From Luteimicrobium sp042670205 (GTDB taxonomy: Bacteria; Actinomycetota; Actinomycetes; Actinomycetales; Cellulomonadaceae): 64,000 bases of DNA. Positions 15,945 to 24,941 of this stretch are shown here, in pieces. The position numbers and the translations under genes were made by a program. The stretch spans positions 1 to 64,000 of the forward strand of contig NZ_JBHUWD010000006.1 in assembly GCF_042670205.1 (NCBI RefSeq), in the 5' to 3' direction. Below the pieces are notes generated by a model. That model was not told where the DNA came from, did no database searches, and saw only the letters and a list, made by a program, of their open reading frames with translations. Each line of letters begins with the position of its first letter. Position 1 is the first letter of the stretch.

Positions 15945-16802
15945 TCAGGACGCGACCGGGAAGGCCGCGACGCGCCGTCGGACGGCCTCGACGCCCGGGA
16001 CGGGGGCGCGGCCGAGGAGCTCCCCGAGCGTCGACGTGGGTTCGCTCGACCACGGGCCGCGGAGGTCCCGGTAGAGGTCGAGGAGCTGCCGGGCGGCGGC
16101 CGGAGGGAACCCGGCTCCGGCGGCGACCTCGCGGTAGGCGTCCTCGGGGACGGTGCGCAGCGGGGTCCCGGCGAGCTCGGCCAGGTCGTCCCAGGTGACG
16201 ACGTCGGGCCCGGTGAGCTCGTGGACCGCGCCGTCGTGCCCGTCCGACGTGAGGACGACGGCGGCCGCCTCCGCGAGGTCGGTGAGCGCGGCGGGCGTGG
16301 CGCGGGCGCCGTCCGCGGGGGCGACGAGCTCGCCGGCCCGGCGGGCCCAGACGACGTCGCGCGCGAGGGCGTCGGCGAGGCCGGTGGACGCGCGCAGGAT
16401 CGTCCAGTCGGGCCCGGCGGCGCGCAGCCGGGCCTCGAGCCCGACGTAGTCCTGGACGAGCGGCACGGTCGCGCGGTCGAGGTCGGCCCAGGTGGTGAGC
16501 ACGACGCGATCGACCCCGGCGCGGGCGGCGGCGTCGATCGCGGCGGCGACGCGGGGCGCGCGGCGGCTCGTGTCGGCGCCGAAGAAGGTCGCGTTGACGA
16601 GCAGCGTGGAGACGCCCACGAGCGAGCGCTCGAGGGTCGCGGGGTCGTCGAAGTCGCCGGGACGCACGGCGACGCCGTCGGGCAGGGACGCGAGGGACGG
16701 GTCGCGGACGGTCGCGACGACGGGCTCGTCGGTGCGGGCGGTGAGCGCGGTGACGACGGCGCGGCCGAGCTCGCCGTTGCCGCCGGTGACGGCGATGGTC
16801 AT
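15945..16802 (-). CDS. NmrA-like NAD(P)H-binding reductase
   Basis: 285 residues. It starts with the Rossmann motif AVTGGNGELG and keeps the NmrA/quinone-reductase-2-like layout (TWADLDRA, then VHELTGPD, DLAELAG). Relatives include QorB and other atypical SDRs that reduce quinones or sense NADPH. The ATG is preceded by GGAGGA. It diverges from a TetR gene, with two repeated operators in the gap, so it is likely induced by an electrophile or quinone. Confidence 0.85.
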   Translation of the reverse strand: MTIAVTGGNGELGRAVVTALTARTDEPVVATVRDPSLASLPDGVAVRPGDFDDPATLERSLVGVSTLLVNATFFGADTSRRAPRVAAAIDAAARAGVDRVVLTTWADLDRATVPLVQDYVGLEARLRAAGPDWTILRASTGLADALARDVVWARRAGELVAPADGARATPAALTDLAEAAAVVLTSDGHDGAVHELTGPDVVTWDDLAELAGTPLRTVPEDAYREVAAGAGFPPAAARQLLDLYRDLRGPWSSEPTSTLGELLGRAPVPGVEAVRRRVAAFPVAS

Positions 16803-16825
16803 GGGTTCCTCCTGCCATACTGATG

Positions 16826-16879
16826 CGGGGCGGGTGCCCCGCTTACGAAGATACGGGGCGCGCGCCCCGGTTAGCAAGA
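16826..16879. promoter_or_regulatory. Two 26-bp direct repeats, each with a GC palindrome (TetR operators)
   Basis: Repeats at 16826-16851 and 16854-16879 agree at 21 of 26 positions. Each begins with a CGGGGC...GCCCCG palindrome and ends in TTA-C/G-C/G-AAGA. The second one touches the ribosome site of the TetR gene. Confidence 0.6.
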
Positions 16880-16888
16880 GGAGTCGCC

Positions 16889-17470
16889 ATGCCCGGACCT
16901 GCCGGCCGTGCACCGCGCGCGGACGCCGTCCGCAACCGCGCGAAGATCCTCGCCGCGGCGGACGAGGCGTTCGCCGCGGCCGGTACCGACGTCCCGCTCG
17001 ACGACGTCGCCGCCCGTGCGGGTGTCGGCGCGGGCACGGTGCACCGCCACTTCCCGACCAAGGAGGCGCTCGTCTCCGCCGTCGTCGCCGGGAGGCTGGG
17101 GCGGCTCGCCGACGCGGCGGACGCGCTCGTCGCCGGACTCGGCGCCGACGCCTCGCCCGGAGCGCCGGGCGAGGCGTTCTCCGGGTTCCTCGTCGAGCTC
17201 ATCGAGCACGCCCGCCACAACGTCGCGCTCAGCGAGGCGCTCGGCGGGACCCTCGGCGTCGAGGGGGACGAGCAGGCCCGCCGGCTCAGCGCGGCGCTCG
17301 CCGACCTGCTCGCGGCGGCCCAGCGCGACGGCGCCGTGCGGGCCGACCTGACGGTCGCCGAGCTGCACGCGGTCGTGGGCGGGGCGCTCGCGATGGAGCG
17401 CCACCTGCCCGCCGGGCGCACGGGGCTCGGGCTGGAGGTCGTCGTCCGCGGGCTGCGGCCGTCGCCGTGA
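16889..17470 (+). CDS. TetR-family regulator
   Basis: 193 residues. The N-terminal DNA-binding domain is clear (VPLDDVAARAGVGAGTVHRHFPTKEALV). The C-terminal domain resembles the SbtR/TetR_C class. AAGAGGAG lies before the ATG. It is divergent from the NmrA-like reductase and probably represses both through the direct repeats between them. Confidence 0.9.
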   Translation: MPGPAGRAPRADAVRNRAKILAAADEAFAAAGTDVPLDDVAARAGVGAGTVHRHFPTKEALVSAVVAGRLGRLADAADALVAGLGADASPGAPGEAFSGFLVELIEHARHNVALSEALGGTLGVEGDEQARRLSAALADLLAAAQRDGAVRADLTVAELHAVVGGALAMERHLPAGRTGLGLEVVVRGLRPSP

Positions 17471-17534
17471 CGCAGCGAGGCGGGGTGGTGGCCGCAGCCA
17501 CCACCCCGCCCTCGTGTTCTCCCGGTCGGGACCG

Positions 17535-19868
17535 TCAGTCGTTGCGCGCGGTCTCCGGGCCGGTGACGCGGCGCAGCAGCGGGAACGTCGACGCGATCAC
17601 CCCGAGCCCGACGACCAGCCCGATCCCCACCGACGCCCAGTAGGCGCCGCCGACCGCCGTCAGGTCGTAGTCGAGCTGCGCGGCCAGGAAGAGCTGCGCC
17701 GTCCCGAAACCCGCCGCGACCGCGACCACGGCCCCCGCGAGCAGCGGGACCGCCGTCTCGAGCGTGATCACCCGCCGCAGCATGCCGAGCGGGACGCCGG
17801 TCAGCCGCAGGAGGCTGAACGGGCGCTTGCGTTCGTTCACCGACCCGGCCGCGCTGACGGCGAGGCTGCACCCGCCGACGACGAGGCTGATGGCGACGAT
17901 CACCTCGGCGAGCCGCTGGTACTGGGCCAGCTCGCTCGTCGAGCTCGACTGCTCCTCGTGCACCGTGTAGGGCGTCATCCCGCCGGGGTACACGGCCTCG
18001 ACGATCGTGCGCGACCGCTCGATCGCCGCCGTCGAGCCGTCGGTCTGGACGCCCACGCCGAGCGTGTCGAGCCCGCCGAGGGACGCCGGGTCGACGTCGG
18101 CCGTCGGCCAGACCACCCCGGTCCGGTCGTCGGTCGGGTCGAATGCGACGAGCGCGACGTCGGCCCCTGGGGAGCACGTGCCCCAGGTGGGGAGAGTGGC
18201 GAGCTCGTCGCAGGAGACGTAGCCCGGGTGGCCCCACAGGCCGTCGGGGATGCCGAGGTCCTCGGGCTGGGCGTCCGGTCCGGTGTGGACGACGGCGACG
18301 CCCGACACGCCCGGCACCGCGCTCAGGTCGGAGACGAGCGAGCCCGGCACGGTGACGGTCGAGCCTGCCTCGCGCCGGCCCTCGAGGTTCTTGACGAGCA
18401 CGTTCCCGGCCTGTGTCGAGACGGCCGCCGGGCCGCGCTCGGCGACGAAGCTGGTGATCGTCCCGGTCGCCACCGTCCCGACGAACAGCGCGAGGATCAG
18501 GCCGCTGACGCTGCGGAACGCGGCGCGCGGGTCGTCGCCGAGACGCCGCCCCGCGAGCAGGACGGTCGGCCTGCCGGTCCGGACGGCGAGCAGGCGGGAT
18601 CCGGCGCGCGTGAGCCATGGACCGGCCACCACGAGCCCGACCATGACGACCGCGATGCCGCCGAGGTAGCTCGTGAGCTGGGCTCCGGTCGTGCTCGGCG
18701 GCCCGGCGACCGCGAGCCAGGCCAGCCACAGGAGCCCCGCCGCGAACGGGACGAGGCGCCACGGGCTCGGGTCCTTCGGTGCGGTCCGACGGCTGACCCC
18801 GAGCGGTGAGACCACGACGCGGCGCATCGCGAACCGGGACGCGACCGCGGCGGCGACCGGCACGAGGACGAGCACGAGGACGACGTCGAGGGGGCTCAGC
18901 CTGTAGTCGGCGGCCTGGAACCTCGATCCGGTGAGCGGGATCTGCAGGACGAGCGGGCGCAGTGCCAGGAACACCCCGAAGCCCACGACCGTGCCCGCCG
19001 CCGCGGCCACGACCGACTCCATCGCGGCCACGGTCCGGACCTGGCGGGGCGTGGCCCCGACGAGTCGCATGGCCGCGAGCCGCTGCTCGCGCCGGGCCGC
19101 GGAGAGCCGGGTGGCCGCGCCGATGAACACGAGGATCGGGATCACGAGGGCCACCCCGACGACGCCGAAGACCAGCGCGACGGCGTTCTTGTTCATCCCG
19201 AGCCCGACGGCGCAGGTCTCGCCGGCGCACGCGTCCGGGGACACCGTCGCGATGCTCGTGACCTGGACCGCGTGCCCGGACTGGGACAGCTCCGCGGGCG
19301 TCCGGCCGACGATGATCACGAGCGTGGCGGGGGAGGGAAGGGCCTCGTCGCCGATGGTCCCGGCGTTCGTCGGCGAGCCGTAGCGCGCGGCGAGCTCGTC
19401 GTCGGGCGTCTCGGCGAGCAGCTTCTGCATCGCGGGTGACGCCACGTACTGCCCGGGCCCGGGGAGGGCGTCGACTCCCGGCGGGAGCGGCGAGTCCGGA
19501 CCGGTCGTGGCGACGTCGACGCGGCCGATCGTCTTGCCCTCGAACGTGTCCGCGGAGAGCTGCCACCACAGCGGGTCCACCGCCGCCTTGCCGTCGTCGG
19601 GAGCTCCCGCCGGGTCGGCGGGGGCGGGCGGGGGTGCGGGCACGTCGCCGTCTGCGCCGCCCGGGTCCTGCCCGGCGGCGACCGTCGTCGGGTCGAAGCC
19701 CGTCTCGAGCCAGGCGTACCGCTGGTTCTGCGCGGTCACGGCGGTGAGGCCCGCGACCATGGTGAGCAGGAGCCCGACCCCCAGCGCGATGGCCGCGGCG
19801 ATCACCCCGAGCCGGACGATCGCCTCACGCCCGCCCGCGACGGAGAGCCGGAGGCCGAGGCGGATCAC
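17535..19868 (-). CDS. FtsX-type ABC transporter permease (MacB-like)
   Basis: 777 residues with about eight to ten membrane helices and two FtsX-like blocks (near AARLSAARREQRLAAMRLVG and later NERKRPFSLLRLTGVPLG), plus two large extracytoplasmic parts. One is Pro/Gly-rich near residues 70-100. It starts at GTG inside the ATPase stop (GTGA). With the ATPase it forms a MacB-type mechanotransmission exporter, a class often used for antibiotic or peptide resistance. It is the last gene of the five-gene leftward unit that includes PadR and the two-component genes. Confidence 0.9.
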   Translation of the reverse strand: MIRLGLRLSVAGGREAIVRLGVIAAAIALGVGLLLTMVAGLTAVTAQNQRYAWLETGFDPTTVAAGQDPGGADGDVPAPPPAPADPAGAPDDGKAAVDPLWWQLSADTFEGKTIGRVDVATTGPDSPLPPGVDALPGPGQYVASPAMQKLLAETPDDELAARYGSPTNAGTIGDEALPSPATLVIIVGRTPAELSQSGHAVQVTSIATVSPDACAGETCAVGLGMNKNAVALVFGVVGVALVIPILVFIGAATRLSAARREQRLAAMRLVGATPRQVRTVAAMESVVAAAAGTVVGFGVFLALRPLVLQIPLTGSRFQAADYRLSPLDVVLVLVLVPVAAAVASRFAMRRVVVSPLGVSRRTAPKDPSPWRLVPFAAGLLWLAWLAVAGPPSTTGAQLTSYLGGIAVVMVGLVVAGPWLTRAGSRLLAVRTGRPTVLLAGRRLGDDPRAAFRSVSGLILALFVGTVATGTITSFVAERGPAAVSTQAGNVLVKNLEGRREAGSTVTVPGSLVSDLSAVPGVSGVAVVHTGPDAQPEDLGIPDGLWGHPGYVSCDELATLPTWGTCSPGADVALVAFDPTDDRTGVVWPTADVDPASLGGLDTLGVGVQTDGSTAAIERSRTIVEAVYPGGMTPYTVHEEQSSSTSELAQYQRLAEVIVAISLVVGGCSLAVSAAGSVNERKRPFSLLRLTGVPLGMLRRVITLETAVPLLAGAVVAVAAGFGTAQLFLAAQLDYDLTAVGGAYWASVGIGLVVGLGVIASTFPLLRRVTGPETARND

Positions 19869-20620
19869 GGCCGACCCGCCGTGACCGCGGCGACGGGGGC
19901 GGGCGACGTGACCTTGCCGTCGCGGACGAGGACCAGCCGGTCCGCGTACGCGGCGACGCGCGCCTCGTGCGTCACGAGGACGACGGTCGTGCCCTGCTCG
20001 CGCGCCGCCGCCTGCAGCAGGTCCATGACGCGCTCGCCCGTGAGCGAGTCGAGCGCGCCCGTGGGCTCGTCGGCGAAGAGGACCGGGGGCCGGGCGACGA
20101 GCCCGCGTGCGAGCGCGACGCGCTGCGCCTGCCCGCCGGACAGCTCGCCGGACCGCCTCTTCTCGAGGCCGTCGAGCTCGAGCCGGGCGAACCAGGAGCG
20201 GGCGGCCTCGAGCGCCTGCGCCCGTCCGACGCCGGACAGCAGCAGCGGGAGCGCGACGTTCTCCTCGGCGGTGAGCTCGGGGACGAGCTGGCCGAACTGG
20301 AAGACGAAGCCGAACCGGTCGCGGCGCAGCGCGGAGCGGCCGGTCTCGCCGAGCGTGTCGACCCTCGTGCGGCCGTGCGCCCGGTCGTCGCCGCCCCCGT
20401 CGAACCAGACCTCGCCCGCGTCGGGCACGAGGATGCCGGCGAGGCAGTGGAGCAGCGTCGTCTTGCCGGAGCCGCTCGGGCCCATGACGGCGACGAGCTC
20501 GCCGCGCGCGACCTCGAGGTCGGCGCCGCGCAGGGCGGGGGTGGGGCCGAACGAGAGCTCGAGGCCACGGGCCTCGAGGACGGGGCCGGGCCCGGCCGGC
20601 TGTTGGTCGGTGGTCGTCAT
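19865..20620 (-). CDS. ABC transporter ATP-binding protein (MacB/LolD type)
   Basis: 251 residues. Walker A is GPSGSGKTT at residues 47-55, the signature is LSGGQAQRVALARGL, and Walker B is PVLFADEPTGALD. These are typical of MacB/LolD-like ATPases that pair with FtsX permeases. Its ATG overlaps the PadR stop (ATGA), and the permease GTG overlaps its own stop (GTGA), so all three are translationally coupled. Confidence 0.93.
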   Translation of the reverse strand: MTTTDQQPAGPGPVLEARGLELSFGPTPALRGADLEVARGELVAVMGPSGSGKTTLLHCLAGILVPDAGEVWFDGGGDDRAHGRTRVDTLGETGRSALRRDRFGFVFQFGQLVPELTAEENVALPLLLSGVGRAQALEAARSWFARLELDGLEKRRSGELSGGQAQRVALARGLVARPPVLFADEPTGALDSLTGERVMDLLQAAAREQGTTVVLVTHEARVAAYADRLVLVRDGKVTSPAPVAAVTAGRP

Positions 20621-21150
20621 GAGTGGATCTCCCGGGTGAGCTGGTCGAGGCGGGCGACGGTGACGTCGATCCAGCGCAGGTCGGCCTCGAGGTGGAAGAG
20701 GGCGTTGTCGGCGAGGAGCGTGTCGAGAAGTGCAGCAGAGCCGCCGGTGCTCTTGATCGCGGTGAGCTCGCGCATGCGCTGCAGGTGGGCGACCTTCTGG
20801 GTGTCGAGGTAGTCGTGGGCGTCGCGCCCGAGGAGGATCGCGAGCACCACCTTGCTGAACAGCACGGACTGGAGGTGGGGCTCCGGCGCGACGGGCTCCT
20901 GGAGCCACGTCTCGACGTCGGACGCACCCTCCTCGGTGATGACGTAGCGCTTGCGCTCCGGGCCCGCGCCGGCCTCGGTCTCGCTGACCACGACCTTCCC
21001 GTCCCGGGTGAGCCGCGCCAGCGTGGAGTACACCTGCCCGAACGGCAGGGGCTTGTCGTGGCCGAACCACGTGTCGTAGGCGCGCTTGAGGTCGTAGCCG
21101 TGGGACGGCTCACGCTCGAGGAGGCCGAGAAGGGTCAGCGGGACGCTCAT
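20617..21150 (-). CDS. PadR-family regulator of the ABC exporter
   Basis: 177 residues. The PadR winged helix is at the N-terminus (LTLLGLLEREPSHGYDLKRAYDTWF, then FGQVYSTLARLTRDGKV) with a helical C-terminal dimer arm. It lies 8 nt after the histidine kinase stop, so it can be read from the kinase promoter. A TATAC/GTATA palindrome within the end of the kinase gene may also allow its own control. Confidence 0.92.
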   Translation of the reverse strand: MSVPLTLLGLLEREPSHGYDLKRAYDTWFGHDKPLPFGQVYSTLARLTRDGKVVVSETEAGAGPERKRYVITEEGASDVETWLQEPVAPEPHLQSVLFSKVVLAILLGRDAHDYLDTQKVAHLQRMRELTAIKSTGGSAALLDTLLADNALFHLEADLRWIDVTVARLDQLTREIHS

Positions 21151-21158
21151 GCGAGCGA

Positions 21159-22496
21159 CTATACACGCGAGGTATACCCCGAGTGAATAGTGCGTCTGAC
21201 CGGCAGCGACACCACGAATCGAGCGGGGTCGTGCGCATCGAGGCGGACGTCGCCCCCGGCGAGCCGCGCGACCCTCCGCGCGAGCGGGAGCCCGAGCCCG
21301 GCGCCCGGGCTGTCCGGCCCACGCCGGCCCGGCTCGAAGATCTCGTCCGCGAGCTCCGGGTCGACGCCGGGGCCGTCGTCCTCGACGACGACCTCGACGA
21401 CGTCCCCGGCCACCCGAGCCGCCACCCGCACGCGCGAGCGCGCGTAGCGGAGCGCGTTCGCGACGACGGGCGCGACGGCCTGCGAGGCGACCTCGAGGGG
21501 GACCGCGACGAACACCCCGGGGGCCGGGTCGACGGTGACCGCGACGTGCTCGGGCGGGGCGGCGACCGCCACCGCCGCGCCGACGACGTCGTCCACGGGC
21601 GTGGAGGCGTCGACGACCCGCTCGCCGCGGCTCACCGCGAGGAGGGTGGTGACCACCCCCGTGAGCGTGTCGACCGACGCCATGATCGCGTCGAGCCGCT
21701 CCGTGGACGTGCCCCGCGCCGCCGCGTCCATGGCGGCGAGCTCCGCCTCGGCGCGGATCACCGTGAGGGGGGTGCGGATCTCGTGCGCGAGCTCGGCGGT
21801 GAGCCGCTGCTCGGCGCGGATCGCCTGGGCCGCGCGGTCGAGGAGCCCGTCGAGGACGCTCCCGAGCTCGGTGATCTCGTCGTGCGGGGGGCCGAGCCCG
21901 AAGCGCCGGTCGAGGTCGGCGGCGCTCCATGCCGCGGCGTCGCGTGCCATCCCGGTCACGGGTCCGAGCGCCCGCCGCGTCGACCACGCCGTCAGGACCG
22001 TCACGGCGGCGACCACGACGACGCCCACGAGCGCCGTCAGGAGCGCTGCGAGGTGCTTGGTCGACTCGTACCCGCCGATCGGCAGCGCGACCACGAGGAC
22101 GTCGTCGGTGCCGCTCACGTCCTCGGCCTGGAGGAGCCAGTCGTGCCACTCGGCGGGCTCGGCGCCCGGGTCGCGCGCGACCTCGGCAGCCTCCTCGTCG
22201 AGCTCGCCGCCCGACGGGCCCTCCACGGCCGTGCCGTCGGGCGCGAACACCCAGACGGTCGCGTCGCGCGCGGCGCTCGTGTCGAGCGTGACGTCCGACC
22301 CGTCGACCACGAGCCCCGCGGACACCGTCGCGGTGCGGTCCGCGAGCGCCGAGCGCGCGTCGGCGGCGACGACGCGGTCGAGCACGAGCCACACCACGCC
22401 CGTGAGCACGACGGCCCCGAGCAGCGTGACCGCGGCCGTCGCCGCTGCGATCCGCGTGCGGAGGCTGCGGGCGCCGGGCGCGGCGGCGAGCTTCAT
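21159..22496 (-). CDS. Two-component sensor histidine kinase
   Basis: 445 residues. TM1 is at about 17-39, followed by an extracytoplasmic sensor of about 108 residues, then TM2 at about 148-170, a HAMP-like linker, and HisKA with the phosphorylated His at 238 (LAHEIRTPLTV). The ATPase domain has an N-box (VVANALRYARS), G1 (EDDGPGVDP) and G2 (GAGLGLPLA). Its ATG overlaps the response regulator stop (ATGA). The sensed signal is unknown; the exporter downstream suggests a cell-envelope or drug stimulus. Confidence 0.93.
   Translation of the reverse strand: MKLAAAPGARSLRTRIAAATAAVTLLGAVVLTGVVWLVLDRVVAADARSALADRTATVSAGLVVDGSDVTLDTSAARDATVWVFAPDGTAVEGPSGGELDEEAAEVARDPGAEPAEWHDWLLQAEDVSGTDDVLVVALPIGGYESTKHLAALLTALVGVVVVAAVTVLTAWSTRRALGPVTGMARDAAAWSAADLDRRFGLGPPHDEITELGSVLDGLLDRAAQAIRAEQRLTAELAHEIRTPLTVIRAEAELAAMDAAARGTSTERLDAIMASVDTLTGVVTTLLAVSRGERVVDASTPVDDVVGAAVAVAAPPEHVAVTVDPAPGVFVAVPLEVASQAVAPVVANALRYARSRVRVAARVAGDVVEVVVEDDGPGVDPELADEIFEPGRRGPDSPGAGLGLPLARRVARLAGGDVRLDAHDPARFVVSLPVRRTIHSGYTSRV
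21160..21176. promoter_or_regulatory. Palindrome inside the kinase 3' end, likely PadR operator
   Basis: TATAC, seven bases, GTATA: perfect arms. It lies within the last codons of the histidine kinase gene, 9 nt before the PadR ATG. Its T/A-rich half-site resembles the ATACT-N8-AGTAT site of the other PadR gene at 4873. Confidence 0.55.
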
Positions 22497-23152
22497 CGCA
22501 GCACGTAGCCCACGCCGCGGACGGTCTCGAGCGCGACGGGGGCCCCGACGGCCTCGAGCTTGGTCCGGACTCTCCGGACGAACGAGTCGAGCGTGTTCTC
22601 CGCGACCTGGGCGCCCATGGGCCAGCCGGCGGCCACGAGCTCGTGCCGGCGGACCACCTCGCCCCGCCGGCCCGCGAGCGCCGCGAGGACCCGGTACTCG
22701 GTGGGCGTGAGCTGGGCGGACGCGCCGCCCCACCGGACGGCGAACGCGGCCGGGTCGAGGCTGAGCCCGCTGGGTGGGACGGGCGGCCTGCCGCGGTGGG
22801 CGAGCGCGGCCACCCGGACCTGGAGCTCGGCGACGGCGAACGGCTTGGTCAGGTAGTCGTCGCCGCCCGCGCCGAAGCCCGAGACGAGGTCGGTGAGCGC
22901 GTCGCGGGCCGTGAGGAACAGGACGGGCGCCTGCTGCCCGGCGCCGCGCAGGGCCTGGCAGACGTCGCGGCCGTCGCCGTCGGGCAGGCCGATGTCGAGC
23001 ACGAGCACCTCGACGCCCGACCCGGGGCCGAACGCGCGCACGGCCTCGGTGCCCCGGTAGGCGAGGCGGACCTCGTGCCCGGCGTGCTCGAGCGCGTCGC
23101 GCACGACGCCCCGGATCCTCGGGTCGTCCTCGCAGACGCCGATCACGGCCAC
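22493..23152 (-). CDS. OmpR-family response regulator
   Basis: 219 residues. The receiver domain has acidic residues 9-10, phospho-acceptor Asp53 (LDIGLPDGDG), Thr81 and Lys103 (LTKPF). The OmpR/PhoB winged helix occupies the C-terminal 95 residues. It starts at GTG. A TACGAT element six bases upstream suggests a leaderless transcript, which supports this start. It heads the five-gene leftward unit. Confidence 0.93.
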   Translation of the reverse strand: MAVIGVCEDDPRIRGVVRDALEHAGHEVRLAYRGTEAVRAFGPGSGVEVLVLDIGLPDGDGRDVCQALRGAGQQAPVLFLTARDALTDLVSGFGAGGDDYLTKPFAVAELQVRVAALAHRGRPPVPPSGLSLDPAAFAVRWGGASAQLTPTEYRVLAALAGRRGEVVRRHELVAAGWPMGAQVAENTLDSFVRRVRTKLEAVGAPVALETVRGVGYVLR

Positions 23153-23158
23153 GCGGCC

Positions 23159-23164
23159 ATCGTA
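23159..23164 (-). promoter_or_regulatory. -10 element of the response-regulator operon
   Basis: TACGAT on the minus strand, 6 nt before the GTG start, with no ribosome site. It is the probable promoter of the five-gene unit. Confidence 0.45.
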
Positions 23165-23242
23165 GGGTCGGCGCGTCGGGGCCGGCCCGCGGGGACGCCG
23201 CGCGCCGCCGGCGTGGTCAGGTGGGCGTCAGGTCGGCGCCTC

Positions 23243-23248
23243 TACGGT
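23243..23248 (+). promoter_or_regulatory. -10 element of the PAP2 gene
   Basis: TACGGT, 6 nt before the GTG start, with no ribosome site between; a probable leaderless transcript. Confidence 0.45.
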
Positions 23249-23254
23249 CGCCCG

Positions 23255-23950
23255 GTGCGAGGCTCCCTCTCCCTGCGTGCGTTCGTCCTCCCGGCCGTCG
23301 TGCTCGTCCCGTTCGTCGTGCTGCTCGTGGCGGTGCTCGCCGTGGGCGGCGACCCGCTCGGCGTGGACACGTGGTGGGCGGGCGTCGTGGCGGGATGGCA
23401 CGCCCCGGGCGTGACGCCGGGTGCGCGGCTCGTGAGCGACCTCGGGGGCGGCGTCGTCGGCGGGGTCGAGATCCCGGCCGCGCTCGCCGCGCTGGTGTGG
23501 TGGCTGCGGTCGCGGCTGGCGGCGCTCGTCTTCGTCGCGGGCGGCGTGCTGTCGCTCGTGGCCACGCAGGTCACCAAGCACCTCGTCGACCGGCCGCGGC
23601 CCCCGACGGCGGGCATGCCGGGCTCGTTCGACTCGTTCCCGTCCGGGCACGTCGCGAACGCCGCGACCCTCGCCCTGCTGCTCGTCCTCCTGCTGGGCGT
23701 CCGGTGGCTGCGGCCGCTCGCCGTCGCCTGGCCTGCGGTGATGGTGCTCAGCCGCACGGTCGTGGGCGTGCACTGGTTGAGCGACACGCTCGCGGCGGCG
23801 TCGCTCGGCGCGGCGGTCGCGCTCGCGACCGTCGTCCTCGCGAGACGATTCGTGCCGCAGGCGTTGCCGGCGCGGCCGCCGTGGCCGCGGCCCGGCCGGA
23901 CGGACGAGTCAGGTTCGTGGCAGGTCGCGCGTGCGAGCGTGCGTCCGTGA
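23255..23950 (+). CDS. PAP2-family membrane phosphatase
   Basis: 231 residues with about six membrane helices. The three acid-phosphatase motifs are present: KHLVDRPRP, FPSGH, and SRTVVGVHWLSD. It probably dephosphorylates a lipid phosphate (phosphatidic acid, PGP or undecaprenyl diphosphate) at the membrane surface. The GTG start fits a TACGGT element just upstream. The following gene overlaps by GTGA, so the two are coupled. Confidence 0.9.
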   Translation: MRGSLSLRAFVLPAVVLVPFVVLLVAVLAVGGDPLGVDTWWAGVVAGWHAPGVTPGARLVSDLGGGVVGGVEIPAALAALVWWLRSRLAALVFVAGGVLSLVATQVTKHLVDRPRPPTAGMPGSFDSFPSGHVANAATLALLLVLLLGVRWLRPLAVAWPAVMVLSRTVVGVHWLSDTLAAASLGAAVALATVVLARRFVPQALPARPPWPRPGRTDESGSWQVARASVRP

Positions 23951-24840
23951 CGTCCCCGCGCCCCACCGGACCCCGCGCCGGATCCCGCCCCGTCCCCCTC
24001 TCCACCCCCCGAGAGGCCGCCGTCACAGCGGGGGCGGGATCCGGTGGCGGACACCGGGCGGTCGCGCCGGTGCGCCCGGCCCTGGCGTCGGCGCTCGTCC
24101 GCGTCCCGCAGGTCACGGCCGGCTTCTGGGTCCTCAAGGCGCTCTCGACCGCGCTCGGGGAGTCGACGTCCGACTGGTCCGTCCAGACCCTCGGCCCCGT
24201 GCCCGCCGTCCTCGCGGGGCTGGTCCTGTTCGTCGTGGCGCTCACCGTGCAGCTGCGCGCCCGCCGCTACGTGCCGGCGCGGTACTGGTTCGCGGTCGTC
24301 GCGGTCGGCGTGTTCGGGACCATGTGCGCGGACGTCGTCCACGTCGGGTTCGGCGTGCCGTACCCGGTGTCGTCGGCGGCGTACCTGGCGCTGCTGGCCG
24401 TCGTGCTCGTCGCCTGGAAGCGGGTCGAGGGCACGCTCGACGTGCACGAGATCAGGACGACGCGGCGTGAGCTCTTCTACTGGGCGACCGTCGTCGCGAC
24501 GTTCGCGGCGGGCACGGCGGTCGGCGACCTGGTCGCCACCACGACCGCCCTCGGGTACGCCGGGGCGGTCCTGCTGTTCGCGGTGCTCCTCACGGTCCCG
24601 GCGTTCGGGTACCGGGTGTGGGGCTGGAACGCGGTCGGCGCGTTCTGGACGGCCTACGTGCTGACCCGCCCGCTCGGGGCGTCCGCCGCCGACCTGTTCG
24701 GCAAGCCGACGGCTGACGGCGGGCTCGGCGTCGGGCAGGGCGTGGTCACGGCCGTGCTGGCTGCCGCGATCGTCGCAGGGGTCGGACTGCACGCGCTCGC
24801 GCTCTCGCGAGCGCCGTCGCCGGCGGAAACCACGGCGTAA
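23947..24840 (+). CDS. COG4705-like multi-spanning membrane protein
   Basis: 297 residues. After an N-terminal Pro/Arg-rich stretch there are about seven or eight membrane helices in two similar halves. The first half contains TAGFWVLKALSTALGESTSDW and the second RELFYWATVVATFAAGTAVGDL. This repeated K..T..GE..(S)D pattern fits the COG4705 family of unknown function. It is translationally coupled to the PAP2 gene; the GTG start within the stop codon is the most economical choice, though the conserved part begins about 60 residues later. Confidence 0.7.
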   Translation: MTSPRPTGPRAGSRPVPLSTPREAAVTAGAGSGGGHRAVAPVRPALASALVRVPQVTAGFWVLKALSTALGESTSDWSVQTLGPVPAVLAGLVLFVVALTVQLRARRYVPARYWFAVVAVGVFGTMCADVVHVGFGVPYPVSSAAYLALLAVVLVAWKRVEGTLDVHEIRTTRRELFYWATVVATFAAGTAVGDLVATTTALGYAGAVLLFAVLLTVPAFGYRVWGWNAVGAFWTAYVLTRPLGASAADLFGKPTADGGLGVGQGVVTAVLAAAIVAGVGLHALALSRAPSPAETTA

Positions 24841-24941
24841 CTCCGCCGAGACACGCGCTGCCTAGCCTTCCCACGACCGGCGCGCCCGTCCCCGGACCTC
24901 CTCCGGGGCGGGCTCCGCGCGCCGGCGGTGAGGAGGAACGG

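Noticed and set aside
17535..21113. One 1192-residue frame over permease, ATPase and PadR genes
   Set aside because: The upstream two-thirds is Arg/Pro-rich and lies out of frame over the clear ATPase and PadR genes. The real permease starts at the GTG at 19868.
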